In this document: piece after piece, positions 37,516 through 46,713 of the stretch
How the letters are laid out: each line of letters starts with the position of its first letter
Numbering within the stretch: the stretch's first letter is position 1
From: an uncultured Aquimarina sp.
Lineage (GTDB): Bacteria > Bacteroidota > Bacteroidia > Flavobacteriales > Flavobacteriaceae
Direction of reading: 5' to 3'
Assembly: GCA_947503135.1 (NCBI GenBank)
Contig: CANNCQ010000005.1
Coordinates: 62,001-126,000, forward strand
DNA: 64,000 nt
The notes under the pieces: generated by a model
The model's input: only the letters and a program-made list of their open reading frames with translations
What the model was told of the DNA's origin: nothing
The model's database searches: none
Position numbers and translations under genes: made by a program

Positions 37516-37900
37516 TACGAGATTTATTAATCGACTTTACACTTCCCTTCATACTACAGGTAGCATTGAATGAAGCTCCAGGCTCTACAGCCAATTTACC
37601 AATTAAAACTTCGCCTTCAATTTTCGCCGTGGACTTTAATGTTAGTGTACCTGCAACATCTAATTTCCCAGAAAATTCTCCTTCAAAATCTGCATTATCA
37701 CAAACCAAAGTCCCTTTAATTCTTCCCGACTCACCAACAACCACGCGTCCGTCAGTTTTCACATTCCCTTCAACAATACCTTCTATACGAAAACCTCCTT
37801 TGGAAACAATATCTCCAACAATTTTGGTTCCCTCAGAAATTTTATTTTGATTTTTAGAATAATCTATAGTCTCCTTTGGCTTTTTATTGTCACTAAACAT
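37496..37900 (-). CDS. Bactofilin (polymer-forming cytoskeletal protein)
   Basis: 134 aa. The central beta-helix domain is clear: GTKIVGDIVSKGGFRIEGIV, then VVVGESGRIKGTLVCDNAD and LTLKSTAKIEGEVLIGKLAV. Tails are short and polar. Bactofilins self-assemble into filaments at the membrane and help place envelope enzymes. It lies 27 bases after porW and overlaps atpZ by 20 bases, so the three appear co-transcribed. Confidence 0.93.
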   Translation of the reverse strand: MFSDNKKPKETIDYSKNQNKISEGTKIVGDIVSKGGFRIEGIVEGNVKTDGRVVVGESGRIKGTLVCDNADFEGEFSGKLDVAGTLTLKSTAKIEGEVLIGKLAVEPGASFNATCSMKGSVKSINKSRNGEKSA

Positions 37901-37927
37901 GATGTGTACGGGGTTATTTATACTGGA

Positions 37928-40618
37928 TTAATAAATTGAATCTAAGTTTTGCATGTAATACGCATATTTTTTTCTTAATTGAATCACCTTATAGTTTTCC
38001 GAGGAAACTTTGATTGCTTTACGTGGTAAATACCAATCATTTTCAACATCTGTAACTATTGAATTCATACTTCTTGCTTGTTGCTTTCCTTTTAAACCGT
38101 GAATTACTAAAAATATAGTATCCTTAGTATAAAAGTCTAATGAAGTGTTAAGATAATTAAAATTACGCTTTTTTATTAAGGTATCCAACTTGGACTTTAT
38201 TCTACTTGCCTCTTTCTTTCTGGAAATCGAGTAATCGTATACAAGTTTATATTTTTTAACACCTGAAGTATCTGTTTCAAATTGCAACCCTTTCAAATAA
38301 GGTATTGAACTTTTCATTAGCGATTCAGCCTTAGCCCCTTCACCAGATTGCGGATAGGTTAATGTAATATAATTCAACAAGTCACTCATTTCCGATACTC
38401 CTTGCACCTTACCTAATGTATATGCTTTTAGCAGTTGAAATCTTGCTACAATAGGATCTCCTTTAAGCTTATCAATTTGCGTATTCAATCGCTGCAAAAC
38501 AGTGTTGTAATCTTGTTTCTCGTATAACTTATAAATTAACGCGTATTCTTTATCAACATCCGAAACTTCTTCTTTAGATACTCCAAGGGGGTTTTTTACA
38601 ATTTGCGCATATCTTGAATTCGGATGATTTTCAAGAATATCTTTTCTTATTTTATCTTCCCTAAAACTGTTCCCGTTAGATTGGTAAATTTTAAACAAAT
38701 TGTATTTAGAGGGCATTATGTATTTATCATCAGGATTATTTTGTAGTAAGGTCTCAAATTTACTCGAAGCTCTGTCGTATTCTTTTAATTGCTCCTTGTA
38801 AATGGTTCCTAATTGAAAATACGCTTCATTACGCTCTGTTTTCAAACTATCTAATATTTTTGGGTCTTTTGGAATTTTTTCAACATAAACTACCGGGTCA
38901 AATAATGGATCTTTCTCTATATCATAATCTGCTGCAATTTCTTCTTCTTCATCTTCATTAATCGACACTTTTGACAAACTAGCAACCTTCCAATAATCAC
39001 CTAATTGACGTTTTCCAAAAACACGCTCAAATTGCAAAGCGCCACTTGCTAAAGCAATTGGATTATAAAAATAAAACACTTCATTGGATTCTTTTTTATT
39101 AGCACCAAAAGCACCCACCTCAAAACCTCCAGACTGCTGAAGCGACAATGCTTTTTTATTTTTTTGCTTTTTCAGTTCCTCAATAGCTTTCAATTTTATA
39201 CTGTCTGTATATTTTTGATAATAAGCCAGCTGATCTTCTTTTGACAAGCCTGCAATTTGCAAAATACTATCCGTAGTTTTTGAAATCATTTCATACTTCA
39301 AAACCTTATCCAAATTATCCCTCTTTTTTTGAATAACACGCTTTCTTTTACTATTAACATCTAGTAAGCTCAAAGTACTATCCATGTATTTTCCTGCAAC
39401 ATTATAATCACCCCTGTTAAAATTTATCCTACTCAAAGTTTCGTAGCTTAACGAATTTAAGTAATCATCATTACTCTTAACATTCAGCGACTTTTTGTAA
39501 AATTCCTCTGCTACAGTTAATGAATCATTTCCAAAAAAGAATATGGCTTTCTCATAATATATTTTATCTAAAAAAGGCCTGTTTTCCCAATTCTTCTCTA
39601 GTTTATTTAAAATTTCTAAAAAAGCAATTTGGTCATTCGATTCTATTTCTAAATTTCTAGCTTTAGCTAAATAGGCATTTATTAAATATTCCCTTGGCGT
39701 TCTCCTATTAAGTTTAATTATTTTATCGAACTCCATATTTGCGCTATCACGCTCTCTTACCCTATTGTATAATTGTCCTAAAATATAATGATAACGACCT
39801 TTTTGTTCATTATCATTAGTATATGCTATAGCCAGTTTCATAGGAGCAATAGCACTATCTTTATACTTCAAGTTCACATAAGCTTGAGCCAACATGGCCG
39901 ATGCATCGGAAAGCACTTGCTTATCAACATCAAGTGTTTTATGAAGTTTTCTTTTAACGGAACCTTTATCATCAAATACACGTACTTGCTTTTCATCTCC
40001 TTCTTTGTAAACAAAAGCCTCTTCTGTTTTGGTCAAATTAACTTCTTTCAACAATTCCGGGAGAACATCTTTTAATCCCCTAACAGCAGCCTCTTCATTT
40101 TCTAACCTTATAAATGTTTTAGCCTTCCAAATTTTAGCTTTATTAATACTATTTGATGTTGGGTAGTTGGAAAGAATATAATTAAAAGCCTCTAATGCCT
40201 GTACGAAACGCTGATCAAAATATCTGGACTTTCCCAATAACATAAAAGCCTCATCGGTTTGAAAATTACGTTCGCGACCGTTAATATTCATGGAGTGTCG
40301 CTGAATTGCTTTTGCTGCTTTTTCTTCTGCTCGTAAAAAATCAGGGTTTCCGTCTTCGCTTTCCAAATACACCTCGTCCCTAATTTCCAATCGTTCAATA
40401 GGCAACTGCTTCCAATAGTTATCCTCATAACTTTCAATTAAAGCTTGCCTGCCTTCTGTAAAAGAAACACCCCCGTTATACAGCGTGTTGTATTTTGTAG
40501 TCATGGCATGCCAATTTCTATTAATAAACTTGTTTTCTTTCCGAGAACAAGCCATCAATATTAGTAACGCCACAACACTAGTTGCAACTTTGAACGCTAG
40601 GTTTCTTTTCAATTTCAA
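37928..40618 (-). CDS. porW: Type IX secretion/gliding lipoprotein PorW (SprE)
   Basis: 896 aa. Lipoprotein signal (VALLILMACSRKE, Cys24), then a long TPR-type helical array (ALEAFNYILSNYPTSNS, YDRASSKFETLLQNNPDD). The N-terminus (NKFINRNWHAMTTKYNTLYN) is the hallmark of the PorW/SprE family. PorW is a periplasmic-side outer-membrane lipoprotein needed for T9SS function; SprE is its gliding-bacteria name. It fits the T9SS sorting tail on the GH11 protein in this window. Other T9SS genes are not present here. Confidence 0.9.
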   Translation of the reverse strand: MKLKRNLAFKVATSVVALLILMACSRKENKFINRNWHAMTTKYNTLYNGGVSFTEGRQALIESYEDNYWKQLPIERLEIRDEVYLESEDGNPDFLRAEEKAAKAIQRHSMNINGRERNFQTDEAFMLLGKSRYFDQRFVQALEAFNYILSNYPTSNSINKAKIWKAKTFIRLENEEAAVRGLKDVLPELLKEVNLTKTEEAFVYKEGDEKQVRVFDDKGSVKRKLHKTLDVDKQVLSDASAMLAQAYVNLKYKDSAIAPMKLAIAYTNDNEQKGRYHYILGQLYNRVRERDSANMEFDKIIKLNRRTPREYLINAYLAKARNLEIESNDQIAFLEILNKLEKNWENRPFLDKIYYEKAIFFFGNDSLTVAEEFYKKSLNVKSNDDYLNSLSYETLSRINFNRGDYNVAGKYMDSTLSLLDVNSKRKRVIQKKRDNLDKVLKYEMISKTTDSILQIAGLSKEDQLAYYQKYTDSIKLKAIEELKKQKNKKALSLQQSGGFEVGAFGANKKESNEVFYFYNPIALASGALQFERVFGKRQLGDYWKVASLSKVSINEDEEEEIAADYDIEKDPLFDPVVYVEKIPKDPKILDSLKTERNEAYFQLGTIYKEQLKEYDRASSKFETLLQNNPDDKYIMPSKYNLFKIYQSNGNSFREDKIRKDILENHPNSRYAQIVKNPLGVSKEEVSDVDKEYALIYKLYEKQDYNTVLQRLNTQIDKLKGDPIVARFQLLKAYTLGKVQGVSEMSDLLNYITLTYPQSGEGAKAESLMKSSIPYLKGLQFETDTSGVKKYKLVYDYSISRKKEASRIKSKLDTLIKKRNFNYLNTSLDFYTKDTIFLVIHGLKGKQQARSMNSIVTDVENDWYLPRKAIKVSSENYKVIQLRKKYAYYMQNLDSIY

Positions 40619-40795
40619 AACTTTATTTTTTACTATCTATTGTAAAATATGTTATTTCGTTTTACTCTCACTCTTATAAACGAAACAATAGCTGTAAAAA
40701 TACATTTTTTTTAAAAAACTAAATCCATGAACCAATAAAACGAAATTTTTAAGTATTTAGTGGCTATATTTCTGAACAAAAAAAACTGCAATTAG

Positions 40796-40803
40796 TACTT
40801 TTG
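40796..40803 (+). promoter_or_regulatory. Possible -7 box for the reductase gene
   Basis: TACTTTTG matches TAnnTTTG and ends 15 bases before the ATG at 40819. No TTG lies at the right -33 distance, so it is only a half-match. Confidence 0.45.
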
Positions 40804-40818
40804 TAAAAAAACATAAAG

Positions 40819-41877
40819 ATGTCTCAATTTACTCCCTTAACGATAAAAGATATTATTCAAGAAACACCCTCTTCTGTTTCTTTAGTTTTCGACATCCCTG
40901 CAAATAAAAGAGATGACTTCAGTTTTGCAGCTGGTCAATTTTTAACTTTGAAAGCTGTTATTAACAACCAAGAAGTCCGTAGGGCTTATTCTATAAGTAG
41001 TCACCCTAGTGCTCCGCATATACAAATTAGCGTAAAAAAGATTACAGGTGGTCAGTTTTCAACTTTTGCAAATGAATCTTTAAAAGCGGGAGATATCATC
41101 GACGTTATGATCCCTGAAGGGAAATTTCAATTACACCCTAACGGAGAAAAACAAAAAAACTATTTAGCATTTGCTGCAGGAAGTGGTATTACGCCTATAA
41201 TGTCTATGATAAAAACGGTTATTTCAGAAGAACCTAATAGTAAATTTGTTTTAGTATATGGCAATAAAAATACTGAAGAAACAATGTTTTTTGAAGAATT
41301 ATCGTCTCTTCAAGCACAAAATCCCGAAAGGCTATTTCTCGAATTTGTAAACAGTAGAGAAAACACAGACGGATCGACATTTGGACGCATTGAAAAAAAC
41401 ACGGTAAATTTTATTTTAAAGAATAAATTTAGTCATATCAATTTTGAAGCATATTATTTATGTGGCCCTGAAGGAATGATTGAAACTGTACGTACTGTTT
41501 TAAATGAAAATGGCGTTTCAGAAGAAAGTATTAACTACGAATTATTCAGCACCGCTTCCACCTCAAATTCTTCCCGTTCTGAAAATACTGTAACCGGCTC
41601 ATCAACCATTACTGTTACCGTTGATGACGAAGAATTTAATATTGTTACTGATAAACAAAAAACATTACTAGATGCAGTTTTAGAACAAAATATTGACGCC
41701 CCGTATTCATGCAAAGGCGGTGTTTGTTGCTCTTGTATTTGTAGAGTTACCGAAGGTGAGGCTAACATGCCTGTAAATAATTTATTAACCGATTCAGAAG
41801 TAGCGGAAGGCTTAGTTTTAGCTTGTCAAGCGTATGCAAAAAGTGATACTTTGGCTATTGATTTTGATGATGCTTAA
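40819..41877 (+). CDS. PaaE-like ferredoxin reductase (FAD, NADPH, 2Fe-2S)
   Basis: 352 aa in three domains: FAD-binding (RRAYSISSHPS), NAD(P)-binding (AFAAGSGITPIMSMIKTV and YLCGPEGMIETV) and a C-terminal plant-type 2Fe-2S ferredoxin (SCKGGVCCSCICRVTEG with a last Cys in LACQAY). This is the layout of PaaE, the reductase of phenylacetyl-CoA epoxidase, and of similar electron-transfer partners. No paaABCD genes are here; in Flavobacteriaceae the same protein is often found alone, so its oxygenase partner is unknown. It stands alone, with a terminator after it. Confidence 0.88.
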   Translation: MSQFTPLTIKDIIQETPSSVSLVFDIPANKRDDFSFAAGQFLTLKAVINNQEVRRAYSISSHPSAPHIQISVKKITGGQFSTFANESLKAGDIIDVMIPEGKFQLHPNGEKQKNYLAFAAGSGITPIMSMIKTVISEEPNSKFVLVYGNKNTEETMFFEELSSLQAQNPERLFLEFVNSRENTDGSTFGRIEKNTVNFILKNKFSHINFEAYYLCGPEGMIETVRTVLNENGVSEESINYELFSTASTSNSSRSENTVTGSSTITVTVDDEEFNIVTDKQKTLLDAVLEQNIDAPYSCKGGVCCSCICRVTEGEANMPVNNLLTDSEVAEGLVLACQAYAKSDTLAIDFDDA

Positions 41878-41897
41878 AATCATTAGGGGTTAAAATA

Positions 41898-41926
41898 AAA
41901 AAAGGTATGTAAAACATACCTTTTTT
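41898..41926. terminator. Terminator after the reductase gene
   Basis: A 12-bp stem (41898-41909 and 41915-41926) with a 5-base loop and GGTATG/CATACC core, A-run before and T-run after. It lies 20 bases past the reductase stop and can also work for genes from the right. Between it and 42068 I see only AT-rich spacer. Confidence 0.88.
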
Positions 41927-42067
41927 GCCCCAAATCTACCATGAACTTAACCTACTTATGTTATGGTTCAGTAAATATACTATTTAATAATAGTTAATTT
42001 TTAAAAAACAGATCAAGTACTAATATACTAGTTCAAATGCTTTTTTTAAGATTTGTTCAAGAAGGAA

Positions 42068-43966
42068 TTAATAAGCTCTTTCGCTTACACCTTCATAATA
42101 ATTCATAAAAGCTCTATTTGCAACTCTATTTCCTCCTGCGGTAGGGTAGTCACCTGTAAAATACCAATCTCCTAAATTTTCTGGGCAAGCTTTATGTAGG
42201 TTACCTACGGTTTGGTAAATAATCTTTACTTCTGCTTTTACTGAATCTTCAGTTAACAACTCTGATATTTTATCACTAATTTGATCTGCAGTAAACTCAT
42301 TATAAATATCATTTACATAGTTTACAACCTCAGCATCCTTTAAATGTATTTGAGACTTACATTTTTGATAAGCCTCGTCAATAATATGTGTTTTATTATT
42401 CTCTTTCAATAATTCAATAGCTGCTTTAAAAGCAATTAAGCCATCCATATTAGCCATGTCTATCCCATAACAATCTGGAAAACGAATTTGAGGAGCCGAA
42501 GAAACTACTACAATCTTTTTAGGATTTAGACGATCCATCATCTTAATGATACTTTTCTTAAGAGTTGTTCCCCTTACAATACTATCATCTATAATAACTA
42601 AATTGTCTTGGGGTTGAACCACTCCGTAAGTAACATCATATACATGCGCTACTAAATCATCACGACTACTATCTTCAGTAATGAAAGTCCTTAGTTTAGC
42701 ATCTTTAATCGCAATCTTTTCTGTGCGTATTTTTGGCGTTAAAATTTCTTTTAGTCTAACATCAGTTAACTTATCTTTTTCTGCTAATATCGAAGCTTCT
42801 TTTTGTTGATTAAGCTCATCTTGTGCAGCCTCAACTAATCCGTAAAACGAAGTTTCTGCCGTATTTGGAATAAAGGAAAACACTGAATTCACGGTGTCAT
42901 AATTAATTTCCTTTAATACTTGCGGCATTACCAAGCGCCCAAGTTGCTTACGCTCTTTGTAAATATCCGCATCACTACCTCTAGAAAAATAAATACGCTC
43001 AAACGAACATGCTTTACGCTCCAATGGTTCAATAATTTTTTCGATTTTAGTTTCCCCATCTTTTTTAACAATAATGGCTTTGCCTGGATCTAACTCATGA
43101 ACTTCTTCAATATCAACATTAAAAACCGTTTGTATTACTGGTCGTTCTGATGCTACTACTACTACCTCATCATCTTTATAATAATAAGCGGGTCTGATCC
43201 CAGCAGGATCACGAAGCACAAAAGCATCTCCATGCCCTAACATTCCTGCCATGGCGTAACCACCATCCCAATATTTAGACGATTTTTTTAAAATTTTAGA
43301 AAGATTCAAACGCTTAACAATCTCTGGAGATGCTTCCACTTTTGAAAACCCTTCCTTTTTTAATTTTTTATACAACTTAGAAACTTCACCATCTAGAAAA
43401 TGTCCGATTTTTTCCATTACGGTAACGGTATCTACATTTTCCTTTGGATGCTGACCTAAGTTTACCAGATTATTGAAAAGCACTGAATTATTGGTCATAT
43501 TGAAATTCCCCGCAACTATCAAATTGCGATGCATCCAGTTGTTTTGTCTTAAAAAAGGATGTACACTTTCGATACTGTTTTTACCGTGCGTTCCATAGCG
43601 TACATGACCTAAAAAAACTTCTCCAAGATATGAAGCGTTTTCCTTTAGCCATTGTGTATCGTCGGGTAATGCATCGGGTTCGGTTAACTTAGCATTAATA
43701 CTTTCGTTAATTTGTTTAAAAATATCTTGAATAGGAGCTTGCTCATTAGATCGTACACGACTAATATAACGTTGACCAGGTTTCATATCTAGTTTAATAG
43801 AAGCTAATCCAGCACCATCTTGACCGCGATTGTGCTGTTTTTCCATTAACAAATACATTTTATTTATTCCATAAAAAGCACTTCCGTATTTTTCTTTATA
43901 ATATTCTAAAGGCTTTAATAATCTAACAAATGCAATTCCACATTCGTGTTTGATAGCATCACTCAT
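42068..43966 (-). CDS. Amidophosphoribosyltransferase-like protein, long form
   Basis: 632 aa, about 120-130 longer than classical PurF. The N-terminal glutaminase has Cys9 after a short propeptide (MSDAIKHECGIAF), with RGQDGAGLAS and FLGHVRYGTHG. The PRTase half has the PRPP loop LVIIDDSIVRGTTLKKS. The reaction would be PRPP + glutamine to phosphoribosylamine, the first purine step. Bacteroidota often have this long form beside a normal PurF, so it could have a different acceptor. The extra length is mainly in the region between the glutaminase and the PRPP loop (charged helices around residues 370-420). Confidence 0.85.
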   Translation of the reverse strand: MSDAIKHECGIAFVRLLKPLEYYKEKYGSAFYGINKMYLLMEKQHNRGQDGAGLASIKLDMKPGQRYISRVRSNEQAPIQDIFKQINESINAKLTEPDALPDDTQWLKENASYLGEVFLGHVRYGTHGKNSIESVHPFLRQNNWMHRNLIVAGNFNMTNNSVLFNNLVNLGQHPKENVDTVTVMEKIGHFLDGEVSKLYKKLKKEGFSKVEASPEIVKRLNLSKILKKSSKYWDGGYAMAGMLGHGDAFVLRDPAGIRPAYYYKDDEVVVVASERPVIQTVFNVDIEEVHELDPGKAIIVKKDGETKIEKIIEPLERKACSFERIYFSRGSDADIYKERKQLGRLVMPQVLKEINYDTVNSVFSFIPNTAETSFYGLVEAAQDELNQQKEASILAEKDKLTDVRLKEILTPKIRTEKIAIKDAKLRTFITEDSSRDDLVAHVYDVTYGVVQPQDNLVIIDDSIVRGTTLKKSIIKMMDRLNPKKIVVVSSAPQIRFPDCYGIDMANMDGLIAFKAAIELLKENNKTHIIDEAYQKCKSQIHLKDAEVVNYVNDIYNEFTADQISDKISELLTEDSVKAEVKIIYQTVGNLHKACPENLGDWYFTGDYPTAGGNRVANRAFMNYYEGVSERAY

Positions 43967-44011
43967 AAGGCAATAATAATTGAAAAAATGTATTATATAA
44001 TTTTACTAAAT

Positions 44012-44938
44012 TTATGCTAAATCAATTTCAAACTGTGTTAATTGCTTGAATAATTTCAGTCTTTTATTGATATCTTTCTCCGTAAGCTCTTGCATACGTT
44101 CAGTTCCAAATTTTTCCACACAAAACGACGCTAAATTAGAGCCTTGGATAATCGCTTTTTTCATGTTTTTAAATGAATAATCACTAGTACTTGCTAAAAA
44201 ACCTGAAAAACCACCCGCAAAAGTATCACCTGCACCTGTTGGGTCGAATACTTCTTCTAAAGGCAAAGCAGGTGCAAAAAACATTTGCCCATCGTGAAAC
44301 AATAAAGCTCCGTGCTCTCCTTTTTTAATAACTACATACTTAGGCCCCATGGCTTCAATAATACGTGCTGCTTTTACTAATGAATATTCGCCACTTAATT
44401 GTCGAGCTTCTTCATCATTTATAGTAATAACATCAACCTCTGCAATTACTTTTTTAAGATCTTCTAAGGCCACATCCATCCAAAAGTTCATAGTATCTAG
44501 CACTATTAATTTTGGTCGTTTTTCCATTTGTTTAATTACGGATAACTGTACCAACGGGTGTAAATTCCCTAACATCACCACCTCAGCATCTTTAAAATTA
44601 TTTGGCACTACGGGCGAAAAATTTTCCAACACATTAAGTTGTGTTTCTAAAGTATCGCGAGAGTTCATATCGTTGTGATACTTACCACTCCAAAAGAAAG
44701 TTTTCCCATCTTTTACAATTTCTAAAGAACTCGTATCAATATTTCTATCTTTTAAAAGCTGAATATATTCTTGAGGAAAATCATTCCCTACTACAGATAC
44801 TACTGCCATAGGCACATCAAAATGTGAAGCCGACAAGCCTATATAGGTCGCAGCTCCCCCTAAAATTTTGTCTGTTTTTCCAAAAGGAGTCTCTATAGCA
44901 TCAAAAGCTACCGTACCAACAATTACAAGTTTACTCAT
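44012..44938 (-). CDS. PfkB family carbohydrate/nucleoside kinase
   Basis: 308 aa from the ATG at 44938 (MSKLVIVGTVAFDAIETPFG); a start at 44962 adds eight residues ahead of the conserved strand. PfkB signatures: KILGGAATYIGLSAS at the N-terminus and DPTGAGDTFAGGFSGFLAS with the catalytic Asp. The substrate (ribose, adenosine, fructose or another) cannot be set. It lies 45 bases upstream of the PurF-like gene in the same direction, which hints at a nucleoside or ribose link. Confidence 0.9.
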   Translation of the reverse strand: MSKLVIVGTVAFDAIETPFGKTDKILGGAATYIGLSASHFDVPMAVVSVVGNDFPQEYIQLLKDRNIDTSSLEIVKDGKTFFWSGKYHNDMNSRDTLETQLNVLENFSPVVPNNFKDAEVVMLGNLHPLVQLSVIKQMEKRPKLIVLDTMNFWMDVALEDLKKVIAEVDVITINDEEARQLSGEYSLVKAARIIEAMGPKYVVIKKGEHGALLFHDGQMFFAPALPLEEVFDPTGAGDTFAGGFSGFLASTSDYSFKNMKKAIIQGSNLASFCVEKFGTERMQELTEKDINKRLKLFKQLTQFEIDLA

Positions 44939-44959
44939 GTTATGGGTATATTTTTTTTG

Positions 44960-44967
44960 CAAATATA
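44960..44967 (-). promoter_or_regulatory. Possible -7 box for the PfkB kinase
   Basis: TATATTTG on the minus strand, 21 bases upstream of the ATG at 44938, matches TAnnTTTG exactly. A -33 TTG is not found at 17-23 bases. The rest of the 44968-45223 spacer is AT-rich with no other feature that I can support. Confidence 0.45.
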
Positions 44968-45223
44968 CGGTGTTTTTAAAATGAATTAACCACTAGCCTA
45001 TGATTTCTACTTTTAAGCGTTAGTATTCAACTAATAATCACCTAAATTTATTACCAATTAATTATTAAACACTAACAGACATTATTACTAATTACGGTTT
45101 AGCCAAGCCTCACTAAAGCAATACATTTATCATATTCTAAGTTTTTTTATTAATTGCTTATTACTTTTAATCCTTTAATATTGACAAATTTTCTGTTAAT
45201 TTGCTTGAAGCTAATTAATTATT

Positions 45224-45991
45224 ATGAGTTCCTTTCAAGAAGACGGAAGTGTATACGTGAAATCCGAACAAGGTATTGGTAGTGTTACATTTTCACACCC
45301 GCAAAGCAATTCGCTGCCCAGTGCATTACTCGATAGAATTGCCAAAGGCATTGACCAATTATCAGAAGATCCTGAAACTGCAGTGGTTTTAATTCAGTCC
45401 GAGGGAAAAAAAGCATTTTGTGCTGGAGCATCCTTAGATGAACTTGTAGCTATTGAAACCCAAGAGCAAGGACAGCAATTTTTTATTGGTTTTGCCAAAA
45501 TTATAAATGCAATAAGAAAATGCAACAAATTTGTAGTTTGCCGTGTACATCAAAAAGCGGTTGGCGGAGGCGTTGGTATTATTGCTGCTTGTGACTATGT
45601 TTTTGCGACCGAAAATGCTTCTATAAAACTTAGCGAACTTACTATTGGCATAGGACCTTTTGTAATCGAACCTGCTTTAACTCGTAAAATGGGTGTTGCC
45701 GCAGTAAGTCAATTAAGCATCGATGCCTCACATTGGCAAAATGCTTATTGGGCAAAATACAAAGGGTTGTACTCTCAAGTTTATGATAACGAAGAAGATC
45801 TTGATGATGCCTTAACTGAGTTACTAAATAAACTATCGAGCTACAACCCCCAAGCTATGAAGCACCTTAAAGATAGCCTATGGATAAACACCGAACATTG
45901 GGCCACCTTACTACCCGAACGCGCTAAATTATCGGGAAGCTTAGTGCTTTCAGAACATACCAAAAGCGCCCTTAAAAAATTTAAAAAATAA
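45224..45991 (+). CDS. Enoyl-CoA hydratase/isomerase family protein
   Basis: 255 aa, crotonase fold. The oxyanion-hole segments are KKAFCAGASLDEL (59-74 region) and KAVGGGVGIIAACDYVFA (111-128); Glu138 in KLSELTIGIGP corresponds to one catalytic acid. The segment after it (FVIEPALTRKMG) departs from the classic PGxGGTQRL, so the reaction may be hydration, isomerisation or another crotonase chemistry. The first gene of a plus-strand group that runs through two tiny ORFs to queD. Confidence 0.88.
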   Translation: MSSFQEDGSVYVKSEQGIGSVTFSHPQSNSLPSALLDRIAKGIDQLSEDPETAVVLIQSEGKKAFCAGASLDELVAIETQEQGQQFFIGFAKIINAIRKCNKFVVCRVHQKAVGGGVGIIAACDYVFATENASIKLSELTIGIGPFVIEPALTRKMGVAAVSQLSIDASHWQNAYWAKYKGLYSQVYDNEEDLDDALTELLNKLSSYNPQAMKHLKDSLWINTEHWATLLPERAKLSGSLVLSEHTKSALKKFKK

Positions 45992-45996
45992 TAATT

Positions 45997-46107
45997 ATGG
46001 AATCTGCATCACAATGGTTAACCCTATTATCAGGGAATGGATTATTTGTATTACTTGGAATTATTTTAATTGTAGTTTACTTTATAAATAAATACAAAAG
46101 AAGGTAA
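45997..46107 (+). CDS. Tiny single-pass membrane protein 1
   Basis: 36 codons: MESASQWLTLLSGNGLFVLL, then a hydrophobic helix and a basic end (NKYKRR). It starts 5 bases after the crotonase stop. One membrane helix with positive residues on the C-terminal (cytoplasmic) side is predicted. No family is known to me. The tight spacing and clean start support a real gene, but its small size leaves doubt. Confidence 0.5.
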   Translation: MESASQWLTLLSGNGLFVLLGIILIVVYFINKYKRR

Positions 46108-46155
46108 TTTTAGTTAAGGTTTACCAATTTTACAGACTTAGGTAAAAAACAAATT

Positions 46156-46263
46156 ATGTTAGATTTTCTAGATACCCTTTCCAGTGGTAAATTATTCCCT
46201 GCATTTGTATTAGTTTTGTTACTAATATTTATTTTCAACCGAATTAGAAGTCGACGCTTATGA
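46156..46263 (+). CDS. Tiny single-pass membrane protein 2, overlaps queD
   Basis: 35 codons: MLDFLDTLSSGKLFPAFVLV followed by LLLIFIF and the basic end NRIRSRRL. It has the same plan as the ORF just before it (polar N-terminus, one helix, basic C-terminus) with no close sequence match, so the two may be related. Its stop overlaps the queD start (ATGA), which suggests translational coupling. No known family. Confidence 0.5.
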   Translation: MLDFLDTLSSGKLFPAFVLVLLLIFIFNRIRSRRL

Positions 46264-46712
46264 GCAACATTCGAATTACCAAACTATTTACTTTTGAAAC
46301 TGGGCATGCATTACATGGCTATGATGGTAAATGTAAAAATGTGCACGGTCACAGTTACAAACTTGAAGTTACAGTCATAGGATCACCAATAAAAGATGCT
46401 AACCACATCAAAAATGGGATGGTTATTGATTTTGGTGATTTGAAAAAAATAGTAAATAAAGAAATCGTAGACGAGTTTGACCATGCTACTGTGTTCAACA
46501 AAAACACCCCTCATGTAGATTTAGCTACCGAAATGCAAAATCGAGGCCACAATGTAATATTGGTAAACTACCAGCCTACCAGCGAAAATATGGTAATAGA
46601 TTTTGCCGAAAAAATAAGCATTAAGCTACCTTCGCATATAAAATTACACTCCTTAAAATTGCAAGAAACCGACACCTCTTTTGCTCAGTGGTTTGCTAGT
46701 GATAATTTATAA
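46260..46712 (+). CDS. queD: 6-carboxytetrahydropterin synthase (QueD/PTPS family)
   Basis: 150 aa. Zinc ligands His16, His29 and His31 and catalytic Cys25 are in TGHALHGYDGKCKNVHGHSY; DEFDHATVFN and QPTSENMVIDFAEKI are the other family motifs. QueD makes 6-carboxytetrahydropterin from dihydroneopterin triphosphate on the way to queuosine. A related branch makes biopterin; the Cys in the GKCKNVHGH motif favours QueD. The gene overlaps the tiny membrane ORF by 4 bases. Confidence 0.9.
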   Translation: MSNIRITKLFTFETGHALHGYDGKCKNVHGHSYKLEVTVIGSPIKDANHIKNGMVIDFGDLKKIVNKEIVDEFDHATVFNKNTPHVDLATEMQNRGHNVILVNYQPTSENMVIDFAEKISIKLPSHIKLHSLKLQETDTSFAQWFASDNL

Positions 46713-46713
46713 T

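Noticed and set aside
45181..45203. TTGACA-like and TAATTTG boxes before the crotonase gene as a promoter
   Set aside because: The spacing (13 bases) is too short for either the Bacteroidota or the sigma-70 type.
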